Shown here: positions 16,217 through 24,639 of the stretch, one piece after another
Layout of the letters: every line of letters starts with the position of its first letter
Position numbering within the stretch: position 1 is the stretch's first letter
Assembly: GCA_028288125.1 (NCBI GenBank)
Contig: JAQBOH010000178.1
Coordinates: 1 to 39,309 of the forward strand
Direction of reading: 5' to 3'
DNA length: 39,309 nucleotides
Source: Mucilaginibacter sp.
GTDB taxonomy: Bacteria; Bacteroidota; Bacteroidia; Sphingobacteriales; Sphingobacteriaceae
Made by a program: the position numbers and the translations under genes
The notes under the pieces: model-generated
Database searches by the model: none
The model's input: only the letters and a program-made list of their open reading frames with translations
What the model was told of the DNA's origin: nothing

Positions 16217-17305
16217 ATGAAATCTATATTAAAAACCCTTTTAGGAATTTGCATATTTATACTATTTAATCACTTCGATATTTTCGCGCAAGGCTGCGTA
16301 GCCATCCGGAGCACCGGCGGTATTTGCGCTATGAATGAGCATCCCGACAGTACCGCTACATCGGCCGGATACTGGCTGTATAACAGCAACAACCGTTATT
16401 TTAAATCATTCAGGCACTTTGTGGGTAAGGCCGAACAGTATCAGCGATTTACCCTGCACAATAACGTTATCAATAAGGTGTTTACCCAGGACAACTCTTT
16501 CACCCGCATATTGAATAACCGTTGGTCGGTAACCCTGGATGTGCCGTTTGCAGATAACAGCCGGTCGCAGGTTAGCAGCGGCACCCGCTTTAGCACCCAC
16601 TCATTCGGTATAGGTGATATTAGTGTAACAGGCTTTTACTGGCTGTTTAATCCCGCGAAGGCGACAAAAGGCAATATCCAGGTTGGCCTGGGCGTAAAAT
16701 TCCCGACAGGGGAGTCAAACTACCAGGATTATTTCCTGAACGGCGCAACCGGGGCGAGAACCCTTGGGCCGGTTGACCAGTCGATACAACTGGGAGATGG
16801 CGGCACAGGCATTGAACTGAATGTAAACGCCTACTACAATTTTACCCATAGTTTCGGCTTCTACGGTAATTTCTTTTACCTCGCCAACCCGCGGGATGTC
16901 AACCCGACCCTCCGCTCACAAAATCCGCCAAGCGCCACAACAATAGCTGCCACAGGCGATGTTTTAAGTGTGCCCGATCAATACCTCATCAGGTTTGGCG
17001 CGGGCCTGGCTGTTAAGAAATTTGATTTTTCATTAGGGGTACGTGATGATTGCCTGCCGGTACATGATCTTGTTGGCGGCAGCGATGGGTTCAGAAGGCC
17101 TGGTTATATTATATCTGCCGAGCCCGGCGTATCTTATCGCATAAAAAATATTTCGCTTTACGCATATGTGCCAATAGCCATTATCCGCGACCGTACACAA
17201 AGCGTACCCGACATCAGGACTACGCAAATAACCGGCACTTACACGCATGGCGATGCCGCTTTTGCGGATTATGTTGTCAATGTTGGGGTGACTGTAAAAT
17301 TTTAA
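16217..17305 (+). CDS. Outer-membrane barrel protein, second of the haloperoxidase cluster
   Basis: 362 residues with signal peptide MKSILKTLLGICIFILFNHF ending near FAQG. Features include a Cys-containing N-terminus (GCVAIRSTGGIC), GLGVKFPTGESNYQD, which resembles the plug or early strand of phenol-MetA-like transporters, and a last strand ending VVNVGVTVKF with terminal Phe, the classical outer-membrane assembly signal. It follows the haloperoxidase-like gene by 48 bases and is closed by a strong intrinsic terminator. Confidence 0.75.
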   Translation: MKSILKTLLGICIFILFNHFDIFAQGCVAIRSTGGICAMNEHPDSTATSAGYWLYNSNNRYFKSFRHFVGKAEQYQRFTLHNNVINKVFTQDNSFTRILNNRWSVTLDVPFADNSRSQVSSGTRFSTHSFGIGDISVTGFYWLFNPAKATKGNIQVGLGVKFPTGESNYQDYFLNGATGARTLGPVDQSIQLGDGGTGIELNVNAYYNFTHSFGFYGNFFYLANPRDVNPTLRSQNPPSATTIAATGDVLSVPDQYLIRFGAGLAVKKFDFSLGVRDDCLPVHDLVGGSDGFRRPGYIISAEPGVSYRIKNISLYAYVPIAIIRDRTQSVPDIRTTQITGTYTHGDAAFADYVVNVGVTVKF

Positions 17306-17331
17306 GAGACGTTGATTTTTTGATTTGAATT

Positions 17332-17367
17332 AAAAGCCGGGTTTGAGATACCCGGCTTTTTATTTTT
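17332..17367 (+). terminator. Intrinsic terminator after the haloperoxidase cluster
   Basis: AAAAGCCGGGT, a short loop, ACCCGGCTTTT then TATTTTT. The -33 element of the next operon lies in its loop, so the terminator and the RidA promoter are nested. Confidence 0.85.
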
Positions 17368-17374
17368 ATGTTTG
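17342..17374 (+). promoter_or_regulatory. Promoter of the RidA operon
   Basis: TTTG (17342-17345), 21 bases, then TATGTTTG (17367-17374), matching the Bacteroidota consensus. The ATG follows 16 bases downstream, giving a very short leader. Confidence 0.6.
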
Positions 17375-17390
17375 TTTATATTATAATCAA

Positions 17391-17855
17391 ATGAACACTG
17401 CCGACCAAAATTTTGCTGAAACAGGGCTAACCCTGCCACCCGCGCCTAAACCATTGGGTGTTTATAAACCTTGCCTCATTGATGGCAAATATCTGTATAT
17501 CTCGGGACATGGAACCGTACAGGATGATGGGAGCTTAATCGTTGGCCGCATTGGCGACACCATGACCGCCGAGGAAGGCAAGCTGGCAGCCCGGCAGGTG
17601 GGCCTGGCTATATTATCGACAATAAAAACGAACCTGGGCAGCCTTGATAAAATCAAAAGAGTGATCAAGGTGTTGGGGATGGTCAATTGTACGCACGATT
17701 TTGAAAAACACCCGTTCATCATCAATGGCTGCAGCGAATTGTTTGCCAAAGTTTGGGGCGAAGACAATGGAGTAGGCGTGCGCAGCGCCGTGGGCATGGG
17801 CTCGTTGCCGGGCAATATCCCGGTGGAAATAGAGGCTTTATTTGACCTCTTTTGA
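17391..17855 (+). CDS. RidA/YjgF-family protein (imine/enamine deaminase family)
   Basis: 154 residues from the ATG at 17391; the frame is open 16 codons further but that would overlap promoter and terminator. Recognised by GKYLYISGHGTVQDDGS, the NLGSLDKIKRVIKVLGMVNC segment and the C-terminal VEIEALFDL. It is the longer RidA subgroup, in which the classical catalytic Arg is often absent; here the region reads GVGVRSAVGMGSLPGNIPVEIEA, so one Arg is present. RidA proteins hydrolyse reactive 2-imino acids released by PLP enzymes. The gene next to it encodes exactly such an enzyme, 32 bases downstream. Confidence 0.88.
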   Translation: MNTADQNFAETGLTLPPAPKPLGVYKPCLIDGKYLYISGHGTVQDDGSLIVGRIGDTMTAEEGKLAARQVGLAILSTIKTNLGSLDKIKRVIKVLGMVNCTHDFEKHPFIINGCSELFAKVWGEDNGVGVRSAVGMGSLPGNIPVEIEALFDLF

Positions 17856-17887
17856 GGATGACTTCACAGTCCTAAACTATAGATAAC

Positions 17888-19033
17888 ATGACTCAGGACT
17901 TAAAACTTAAGACTTCGGACTTAATAACAAACTGGTATCACATTAACAACGTTGATGAATTAGACACGCCCGTGCTGGTGGTTTATCCCGATAGGGTTAA
18001 AGCAAATATTGAGGCTGTAAAGGGTATGATAAGCGATGTGTCGCGATTGCGGCCGCATGTCAAAACAAATAAGAATAAAGAGGTTACCCGGTTGATGCTT
18101 GAAGCAGGTATCAGCAAATTTAAATGCGCCACCATCGCTGAAGCAGAAATGCTGGCTATGTGCGAAGCGCCCGACGTTTTGTTAGCCTATCAGCCTGCCG
18201 GGCCTAAACTGACCAGGTTTGTTAAACTGATTACATCTTATCCAAATACCAGGTTCGCCTGCCTCGTTGACAACTTCATTTCCGCTACCGAAATTTCAGC
18301 AGCCGCTGAAAAAGATAAAATTCAAATACCCGTCTATATCGACCTGAACGTAGGGCAAGACCGGACAGGGATAGCGCCAAGTGAAAAAGCTTTACAACTT
18401 TATGCAGATTGTGGCCGGTTACCCGGGATAAAGCCAATCGGGCTGCATGCCTATGACGGGCATCTTCATGATGCAGACATTGAAATCCTTACAAAAAAAT
18501 GCAATGCCGGTTTTGAACCGGTAGTAAAACTGAAGGCCAAAATAATAAAAGAAGGCTTCCCCGAGCCGCTTATCATTGCCGGCGGCTCGCCAACATTTCC
18601 CGTACACGCAAAAAGAGAAAATGTGGAATGCAGCCCGGGCACGTTTGTTTATTGGGACAGGGGTTATCAGCTCATTGCTAGTGAGCAGCCATTTATACCC
18701 GCCGCGCTGGTTGTTTCAAGGGTAATATCGTGGCCGTCTGAAACTAAAATTTGCCTTGACCTGGGGCATAAATCGGTCGCTGCTGAAAATGAGCTGCACA
18801 AACGGGTTTACTTTTTAAATGCGCCCGAGCTGGTCATGATCAGCCAAAGCGAGGAGCACCTGGTAGCAGATGCCGGCAAAGGCCATACATACAAGATTGG
18901 CGATGTGCTTTACGGCTTGCCCCATCACATTTGCCCGACGGTTGCCCTGTATGAACGGGCCATCACCATCGAAAATAATCAAACAACCGGCGAGTGGAAA
19001 AATATCGCCAGGGACCGTAAAATAACTATTTAA
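17888..19033 (+). CDS. D-serine dehydratase / D-threonine aldolase-like PLP enzyme
   Basis: 381 residues, alanine-racemase-fold PLP enzyme. The PLP lysine is in RPHVKTNK (Lys59). The C-terminal metal site reads HHICPT with His347 and Cys349, the His-x-Cys pair of zinc-dependent D-serine dehydratases (aldolases usually have His-x-Asp), so dehydration of D-serine or a related D-hydroxy amino acid is favoured. The first 14 or so residues (MTQDLKLKTSDLIT) are encoded by a word repeat and precede the usual start of the family (WYxI...DTP); no other in-frame start is available. It lies between RidA and an M19 dipeptidase. Confidence 0.88.
   Translation: MTQDLKLKTSDLITNWYHINNVDELDTPVLVVYPDRVKANIEAVKGMISDVSRLRPHVKTNKNKEVTRLMLEAGISKFKCATIAEAEMLAMCEAPDVLLAYQPAGPKLTRFVKLITSYPNTRFACLVDNFISATEISAAAEKDKIQIPVYIDLNVGQDRTGIAPSEKALQLYADCGRLPGIKPIGLHAYDGHLHDADIEILTKKCNAGFEPVVKLKAKIIKEGFPEPLIIAGGSPTFPVHAKRENVECSPGTFVYWDRGYQLIASEQPFIPAALVVSRVISWPSETKICLDLGHKSVAAENELHKRVYFLNAPELVMISQSEEHLVADAGKGHTYKIGDVLYGLPHHICPTVALYERAITIENNQTTGEWKNIARDRKITI
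17891..17928. repeat. ACTTAAGACT-type word repeat at a gene start
   Basis: Repeating GGACTTAAAACTTAAGACTT and CGGACTTAATAAC directly behind the ATG. The same word family occurs at 32482-32533 as four tandem units. Here it is translated as the N-terminus of the D-amino-acid enzyme. Confidence 0.75.
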
Positions 19034-19116
19034 GCTGAAAGCAAAAAGACCAAAGCAAAAAGCAATTTTTTGATAACTTATAGCTCAATCAACTTAATCC
19101 AACCTAATCAACCAAT
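19032..19116. repeat. Two word repeats between the D-amino-acid enzyme and the dipeptidase
   Basis: Immediately at the TAA stop comes AAGCTGAAAGCAAAAAGACC AAAGC (the word of 312-399). At 19082-19116 comes CTCAATCAACTTAATCC followed by AACCTAATCAACCAAT (the GATTAAG family in inverse orientation), ending four bases before the next ATG. Together they fill the 87-base gap. Confidence 0.75.
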
Positions 19117-19120
19117 ACTC

Positions 19121-20191
19121 ATGTTCACGATAGATGCCCACTTAGATCTCAGCATGAACGCCCTTGAATGGAACCGCGACCTGCGGAGGCCGGTTTTGGA
19201 AATTAACCGGCGTGAACAGGGTTTAAACGATAAACCGGATCGTGGCAAGGCAGTTGTTTCATTGCCCGAATTGCGAAAAGGTAATATTGGACTGGTGGTT
19301 GGCACGCAGATAGCACGTTATGTGGCTCCCGGAAACCCGTTGCCGGGCTGGCACTCGCCGGAGCAGGCTTGGGCGCAAACCCAGGGACAGCTGGCATGGT
19401 ACAAAGTCATGGAAGAAGATGGAGAAATGGTGCAGGTTAATAATTTGCAAAGCCTGGAAAAACATCTCAAATTTTGGAATGATGGAACACCCAATGACAG
19501 AAAACCCATCGGTTATATCTTAAGCCTGGAGGGAGCTGATTCAATAATTTCTATTGACTATTTGGAACGCGCTTACAATGATGGGCTGCGCGCCATTGGC
19601 CCCGCACATTACGGCCCCGGCCGTTATGCCAATGGTACCGATGCCACCGGAAAAATGGACAAGGAGGGACACGAATTACTAAGAGAAATGGAGCGCCTTA
19701 ATATCATTTTAGACGCCACCCACCTATGCGACGATGCCTTTTGGGACGCGCTGGATCATTTCAACGGGCATATATGGGCAAGTCATAATAATTGCAGGAC
19801 TTTGGTTAACCACAACAGGCAATACAGTGATGAGCAGATAAAAGAGCTGGTAAGCCGCGGCGCGGTAATCGGCGCGCCATTGGATGCCTGGATGATGGTG
19901 CCCGGATGGGTGCGTGGGAAATCAGACCCCAAAGAAATGAATTGCAGTCTCGGAGTAATGATTGACCATGTCGATCATATTTGCCGGATTGCGGGTGATA
20001 CCTTACACGTGGGGATAGGCTCAGACCTGGATGGTGCCTTTGGGCGCGAACAATGCCCTTACGACCTGGAAACAATCGCGGGCCTTCAAACTATTCCCGG
20101 ACTTTTAAAAAAACGGGGCTATTCTGACGAGGATGTTATGAATTTTATGCACGGCAACTGGCTCCGGTTTTTGAGAAACGCGTGGACTTAA
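19121..20191 (+). CDS. Membrane-dipeptidase family (M19) metallopeptidase
   Basis: 356 residues from the ATG at 19121, the start that gives the conserved MFTIDAHLDL with metal ligands His7 and Asp9. An upstream open stretch is repeat-derived and is excluded. Further M19 segments are YILSLEGADSI (bridging Glu), LDATHLCDDAFWDAL, WASHNNCRTL and HVGIGSDLDGAFG. No signal peptide, so cytoplasmic. M19 enzymes cleave dipeptides, including those with C-terminal D-residues, which would supply the D-amino-acid enzyme encoded just upstream. Confidence 0.92.
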   Translation: MFTIDAHLDLSMNALEWNRDLRRPVLEINRREQGLNDKPDRGKAVVSLPELRKGNIGLVVGTQIARYVAPGNPLPGWHSPEQAWAQTQGQLAWYKVMEEDGEMVQVNNLQSLEKHLKFWNDGTPNDRKPIGYILSLEGADSIISIDYLERAYNDGLRAIGPAHYGPGRYANGTDATGKMDKEGHELLREMERLNIILDATHLCDDAFWDALDHFNGHIWASHNNCRTLVNHNRQYSDEQIKELVSRGAVIGAPLDAWMMVPGWVRGKSDPKEMNCSLGVMIDHVDHICRIAGDTLHVGIGSDLDGAFGREQCPYDLETIAGLQTIPGLLKKRGYSDEDVMNFMHGNWLRFLRNAWT

Positions 20192-20683
20192 AAAGTGTCA
20201 ACTACCTCCAGGACGACACCCGCGACAAAAAGTGCAACAACATAGCCAGCTTTATATACCGGAGTCGCTACGGACACTGATTTTCTGATTAAGAAATTGT
20301 AAATTTTTGAACAAGTTTTTCAACTGATAGTAAATATTTCATTTTTCACTTGCAAATGTGATGAGAATTATTGAAATTTGTTACGTCAATCGAAATTGCT
20401 GTAGATTAACATTAATTATATGGCAAATTCAACGACCAGTAAGTTTATTTTAATAACAAATACTGATCGCCCTTTTAAGCCCTTTCCCCTTTTAATTGAT
20501 TTATAATTAGTAGTAGTTTCCTCCACAATTGGCATAACTGCCAAAGCCGGTCCCTCACCCTAAACTATTGAAATTTTAACTTAATCCATTAGTCAATATT
20601 TGACTTGGGTTCAGGAATTTTACCCTAAAACTTTTGCGGGCAATTTCTGTTGTTAATATTCTGTTGTTGTAATTTATCAGGCT
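20192..20683. other. Intergenic region upstream of the universal stress gene
   Basis: 492 bases with no convincing gene. Just after the dipeptidase stop is a TGTCAACTACCTCCAGGAC segment that resembles an insertion-sequence end, but no partner end was found. The middle is AT-rich. A 16-base palindrome lies at 20529-20544. A TTGAC at about 20600 and TAAAACTTTTG some 21 bases later resemble, but do not match, a promoter. Confidence 0.5.
20529..20544. promoter_or_regulatory. Palindromic candidate operator upstream of uspA-like gene
   Basis: TTGGCATAACTGCCAA is a perfect 6-4-6 palindrome about 140 bases before the start codon, with the size of a dimeric repressor or activator site. Confidence 0.3.
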
Positions 20684-21544
20684 ATGAGAAATATATTACT
20701 ATTTATCGATGATTCGACAAAGGCTGAGAGCTTGGCCAAGAAAGCCCTAAAGGTTGCCCGGCAGTGCAGGGCTAACCTGCAGCTATGCAGTGCTGTAAAA
20801 ACCAGGGTGCAGAAAAATTTACTTGTTCATCATTTTGATGATGAAGTATCATTCGAAGAAGCAGAAAGCTTCGACCTGCAGAAATTGGCGCTGAAATTAA
20901 AGCATATAGATTATCCCGAAGGCACTTACCACCCGGCGATCAACTGTGTGGAGATGCTTAATTTTAATCCTGCGACTGTTCGCGAGATGGTGATCCGGCA
21001 CAATGTGTGGATGGTAATAATGGGTGAACAAAACCTCGACCAGTTAAAAAACGCGGATACTTTCAATTTCGCCATTAAAATGATCAACAATATCAATTGC
21101 CCGGTTTTAGTGATGCCCGATAAATTTGATATGAGCTATTTCAGCAGGGTGGCTTATATAACCGACCTGCGTTATTGCGATATTGGGGTGATCAGGTTTT
21201 TAAAGGTTTTAAATGCACAATTATTTGTTACCCATATTTCGGCGCCGGGACTGCCCGACCTGGAAGAGCGTTACGCGCAGGATATTTTATCCGAAGAAAT
21301 ATCTGTAAAGGCCAATTATCAGAAAATATTTTTAAGGAATATAAAAAACAAAAATATCAAAGGCGCGATTGACTATGTTGTTGATACGGTTGATGTAAAG
21401 ATGCTGGCCCTGGTCAACAAAAAGCACCAAACCATTGAACGGCTATACGATAATTACGCTGAGAAGACCCAGATTTATCAGCAATTGCCGGCATTGATAT
21501 TTCCTTATTTGAACTGGTTTAACCAAGCCTCATTCTACGAATAG
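20684..21544 (+). CDS. Universal stress protein family, tandem-domain type
   Basis: 286 residues. The first Usp domain starts MRNILLFIDDSTKAESLAKKAL with VREMVIRHNVWMVIMGEQ as its penultimate strand and a CPVLVMPDKF end. The second half (MSYFSRVAYITDLRYCDIGVIRFLK and onward) is a degenerate second domain. Neither half has a clear GxxGxn(9)GS ATP-binding loop, so it is likely a non-ATP-binding Usp. Cytoplasmic; conditions of expression unknown. It is followed by an intrinsic terminator, so it is probably monocistronic. Confidence 0.75.
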   Translation: MRNILLFIDDSTKAESLAKKALKVARQCRANLQLCSAVKTRVQKNLLVHHFDDEVSFEEAESFDLQKLALKLKHIDYPEGTYHPAINCVEMLNFNPATVREMVIRHNVWMVIMGEQNLDQLKNADTFNFAIKMINNINCPVLVMPDKFDMSYFSRVAYITDLRYCDIGVIRFLKVLNAQLFVTHISAPGLPDLEERYAQDILSEEISVKANYQKIFLRNIKNKNIKGAIDYVVDTVDVKMLALVNKKHQTIERLYDNYAEKTQIYQQLPALIFPYLNWFNQASFYE

Positions 21545-21573
21545 AATAAGTTGTTAGTAGTTTTTCTCATATT

Positions 21574-21605
21574 GGCCCTGCGATTTTAATCGCGGGGCTT
21601 TTTTT
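21574..21605 (+). terminator. Intrinsic terminator after the universal stress gene
   Basis: GGCCCTGCGATTTTAATCGC then GGGGC and a run of T. The stem CCCTGCGATT/AATCGCGGGG is followed by seven T. Confidence 0.85.
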
Positions 21606-21629
21606 ATGCCGATACTTAATTATTACTTT

Positions 21630-21718
21630 GTCATTCTGAGCATCGCGAAGAATCTTCTCCACCTAATAAGTCTCCTGCGTGTCTGTTTTAGAAGATTCTT
21701 CGCGATGCTCAGAATGAC
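21630..21718. repeat. Large perfect inverted repeat (GTCATTCTGAGC family)
   Basis: Arms at 21630-21658 and 21690-21718 are 29-base perfect inverted copies beginning GTCATTCTGAGCATCGCGAA, with a 31-base loop. GTCATTCTGAG...GAAGAATC words are widespread intergenic repeats in Bacteroidota and other genomes. It lies between the Usp terminator and the glucosidase gene. Confidence 0.9.
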
Positions 21719-21859
21719 AAACGATAAGGTTATGGTTTTAAACATCTCTATATCTCCACGCAATTAACGATCAAACTTTGGTAAAATAATGGCAAAGATT
21801 ACTGAGATTTACCAGGCCTGATGTATTTGGAAATTCAGGATAACCTTCTATAATTTTAC

Positions 21860-24457
21860 ATGAACGCAGAACAAACCCGGTTAAAAGATACTGCATGGAA
21901 AAAATGGGGCCCGTATGTCAGCGACCGCCAATGGGGGACCGTCCGGGAAGACTACAGCGCCAATGGCGACGCCTGGGATTTCATTACCCACGATATGGCC
22001 CGCAGCAAAGCTTACCGCTGGGGCGAGGAGGGAATAGGCGGAATATGTGACAATGAACAGCTCCTCTGTTTTGCAGTGGCATTGTGGAATAAAAAGGATC
22101 CCATTATTAAAGAACGGTATTTTGGACTGAGCAACCCGGAGGGCAACCATGGTGAGGATGTAAAGGAATTATATTATTACCTGGATAACACCCCGACCCA
22201 TTCGTACCAAAAAATGCTGTATAAATATCCGCAGGCTGAGTACCCGTACGCGTGGCTTGTTGATGAAAATAAAAAAAGAACCCGTAACGATCCCGAATTT
22301 GAACTGATAGATACCGGCCTGTTTAACCGGGATGAATATTTTGATGTATTTATTGAATACGCCAAAAACGCTCCGGATGATATACTGATAAAGATCACTG
22401 TTCATAACCGTGGCGGCCGGGATGCCGCGTTAAACGTGTTGCCTACCCTGTGGTTCCGCAATACATGGGCATGGGGTTACGACGATTATACGCCGCAGCT
22501 ATCGGCTGGACCCCATGGCGATATCAACGCTTATCATAAAGACCTTGGCCAGCTTTGGCTATGCGCTGAAGGCTCATCTCAATTGCTATTCTGCGATAAC
22601 GAAACCAACGCCAGGCGTCTCAGCAACAACGATGACGGCAAACCCTTTCATAAAGATGGCATCAACGACTATATCGTGCATGGTGCTGATACCATTAACC
22701 CGAAACAAACAGGTACAAAGGCGGCAGTCAATTATGATATCACCGTTCCGGCAAAACAAAGCGTTACGCTGCGGCTAAGACTATCAGCCAACGCAAATAA
22801 CGGGTTTGGCGGTTTTGATAAGTTATTTGACGCACGAAGTGCCGAAGCTTCAAAATTCTATAATGAAATACAGAAAGGGAACGACAATGCCGACCGGCGC
22901 ATGGTACAGCGCCAGGCATTTGCGGGTATGCTATGGAGCAAGCAGTTTTATTATTATAATATTCATCAATGGCTGAATGGCGACCCCGCGGAGCCGGTAC
23001 CTCCGCCGCAGCGGCTAACCGCCCGTAACAGCAAATGGGAACACCTGAATACGCAGGATATTATTTCCATGCCGGACAAATGGGAGTATCCCTGGTTTGC
23101 GTCATGGGACCTGGCTTTTCATTGCCTGCCGCTGGCAACGGTTGATATGGCTTTCGCGAAAAACCAGCTGATGCTGCTTATACGCGATTGGTATATGCAT
23201 CCCAACGGCCAGCTGCCGGCTTATGAATGGGATTTTGCCGATGCTAACCCGCCGGTACACGCCATGATCACATGGAAAATTTACCAGCAGGACAAATCCG
23301 CTAACAAAGGCAGAGGCGATACTTTTTTCCTGGAGCGCGTATTTCATAAGCTTATGCTCAACTTTACCTGGTGGGTAAACCGCAAGGATGCATCCGGAAA
23401 TAATATTTTTGAAGGCGGGTTTTTAGGCCTCGATAACATTGGCGTATTTGACAGAGACGCGAAGCTGCCGATGGGCGAGTACCTCGAACAGTCAGACGGT
23501 ACGAGCTGGATGGCCGCATATTCGCTCAACCTTTTGCGTATCGCCACCGAGCTTGCTGTCACAAATAAGGCGTATAATGATATCGCCTCTAAATTTTTTG
23601 AGCATTTTATTTATATCGCCGGCGCCATGTCATGCCTTGGACCCAACAATGAAGGGCTTTGGGATGACGCGGATGGCTTTTTTTACGATCAGCTTCGTTT
23701 GCCCGATAACAGTACCCAGAAACTGCGGGTACGCAGTATCGTAGGACTGATACCCTTATTTGCCGCCGAAGTGCTAGATGAGACCGACATAACCGATAAC
23801 CCGATATTCAGCAACCGTATGAAATGGTTTGCCGAAAACCGGCCCGACCTGGCATCGCTGGTATCCCGATGGGCGGAAACAAAAGGCCCCGGCAAGCACC
23901 TGGTAAGCCTGTTGCGCGGGTACAGGATGAAATCGCTGCTGCGGTATATGCTTGACGAAAATGAGTTTTTGAGTCCCTATGGCATCCGGTCAGTTTCAAA
24001 ATATCACTTAGATAACCCATACCATGTCGCGGTTGACGGCATGGAGTTCAGCATCAAATATACTCCTGCCGAAAGCGAGAGCGGTTTATTCGGCGGAAAC
24101 AGCAACTGGCGCGGACCGGTATGGATGCCCATCAATTTTTTACTGATAGAGAGCTTACATAAATTTTACCTGTATTATGGCGACGAGTTTAAGATCGAAT
24201 GCCCCACCGGCTCCGGTAATTTTATGACCCTGCAACAGGTGGCCAATGAGTTATATAACCGGGTGTCCAACCTGTTTTTACGCGACGCGCAGGGCAAAAG
24301 GGCAGTCTTCGGCAATTACGATAAGCTGCAAACCGATTCCAATTTTAAAGATTACGTGCTGTTTTATGAATATTTCGATGGCGATAACGGCCGGGGAGCA
24401 GGTGCTTCGCACCAAACGGGATGGACGGGGTTGATCGCGAATTGTTTGCATCAATAG
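21860..24457 (+). CDS. MGH1/GH63-like glycoside hydrolase (glucosidase)
   Basis: 865 residues with no signal peptide, so cytoplasmic. The N-terminal part (KKWGPYVSDRQWGTVREDYS, GGICDNEQLLCFAVALWN) and the (alpha/alpha)6 barrel with PWFASWDLAFHCLPLA, GQLPAYEWDFADANPPVHA, GGFLGLDNIGVFDRD, EQSDGTSWMAAYSL and NSNWRGPVWMPIN match the proteins annotated as glucosidase or mannosylglycerate-hydrolase-like in Bacteroidota. Candidate acids are the Asp of SWDLAFH and the Glu of AYEWDFAD. Likely acts on compatible-solute or alpha-glucoside substrates; the exact substrate is not readable. Codon use is like its neighbours. Confidence 0.88.
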   Translation: MNAEQTRLKDTAWKKWGPYVSDRQWGTVREDYSANGDAWDFITHDMARSKAYRWGEEGIGGICDNEQLLCFAVALWNKKDPIIKERYFGLSNPEGNHGEDVKELYYYLDNTPTHSYQKMLYKYPQAEYPYAWLVDENKKRTRNDPEFELIDTGLFNRDEYFDVFIEYAKNAPDDILIKITVHNRGGRDAALNVLPTLWFRNTWAWGYDDYTPQLSAGPHGDINAYHKDLGQLWLCAEGSSQLLFCDNETNARRLSNNDDGKPFHKDGINDYIVHGADTINPKQTGTKAAVNYDITVPAKQSVTLRLRLSANANNGFGGFDKLFDARSAEASKFYNEIQKGNDNADRRMVQRQAFAGMLWSKQFYYYNIHQWLNGDPAEPVPPPQRLTARNSKWEHLNTQDIISMPDKWEYPWFASWDLAFHCLPLATVDMAFAKNQLMLLIRDWYMHPNGQLPAYEWDFADANPPVHAMITWKIYQQDKSANKGRGDTFFLERVFHKLMLNFTWWVNRKDASGNNIFEGGFLGLDNIGVFDRDAKLPMGEYLEQSDGTSWMAAYSLNLLRIATELAVTNKAYNDIASKFFEHFIYIAGAMSCLGPNNEGLWDDADGFFYDQLRLPDNSTQKLRVRSIVGLIPLFAAEVLDETDITDNPIFSNRMKWFAENRPDLASLVSRWAETKGPGKHLVSLLRGYRMKSLLRYMLDENEFLSPYGIRSVSKYHLDNPYHVAVDGMEFSIKYTPAESESGLFGGNSNWRGPVWMPINFLLIESLHKFYLYYGDEFKIECPTGSGNFMTLQQVANELYNRVSNLFLRDAQGKRAVFGNYDKLQTDSNFKDYVLFYEYFDGDNGRGAGASHQTGWTGLIANCLHQ

Positions 24458-24470
24458 CCTTCAGGACACA

Positions 24471-24501
24471 GACTTACAAAGTTTTAAAAACTTCGTAAGT
24501 C
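24471..24501. repeat. ACTTACAAAGTTTT inverted repeat
   Basis: GACTTACAAAGTTTT and AAACTTCGTAAGTC form a hairpin starting 13 bases after the glucosidase stop, with no T-run. It is a further word-repeat family; it may protect the mRNA 3' end. Confidence 0.7.
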
Positions 24502-24551
24502 CAATCATAGCTTCCTGTGCCTGTGTTATTACAAACAACCAGGCTGCTTTC

Positions 24552-24632
24552 TTATTGTGTTAAATTGACACAATAAAATTTCCTTTTCCCATTTTAATCA
24601 TTTAGTTTTACTTAAACCACGTAAACTAAATG
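24552..24632. promoter_or_regulatory. Two palindromes in the leader of the sugar isomerase gene
   Basis: TTATTGTGT and ACACAATAA (24552-24576) are perfect 9-base arms around seven bases. CATTTAGTTTTAC and GTAAACTAAATG (24599-24632) form a second stem that ends seven bases before the ATG. The first resembles an operator and the second could sequester the ribosome-binding region. No regulator gene is adjacent. Confidence 0.35.
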
Positions 24633-24639
24633 ACCAAAC

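Noticed and set aside
17343-17390. Upstream extension of RidA from a TTG
   Set aside because: It would place coding sequence in a terminator and promoter; the ATG at 17391 fits the family.
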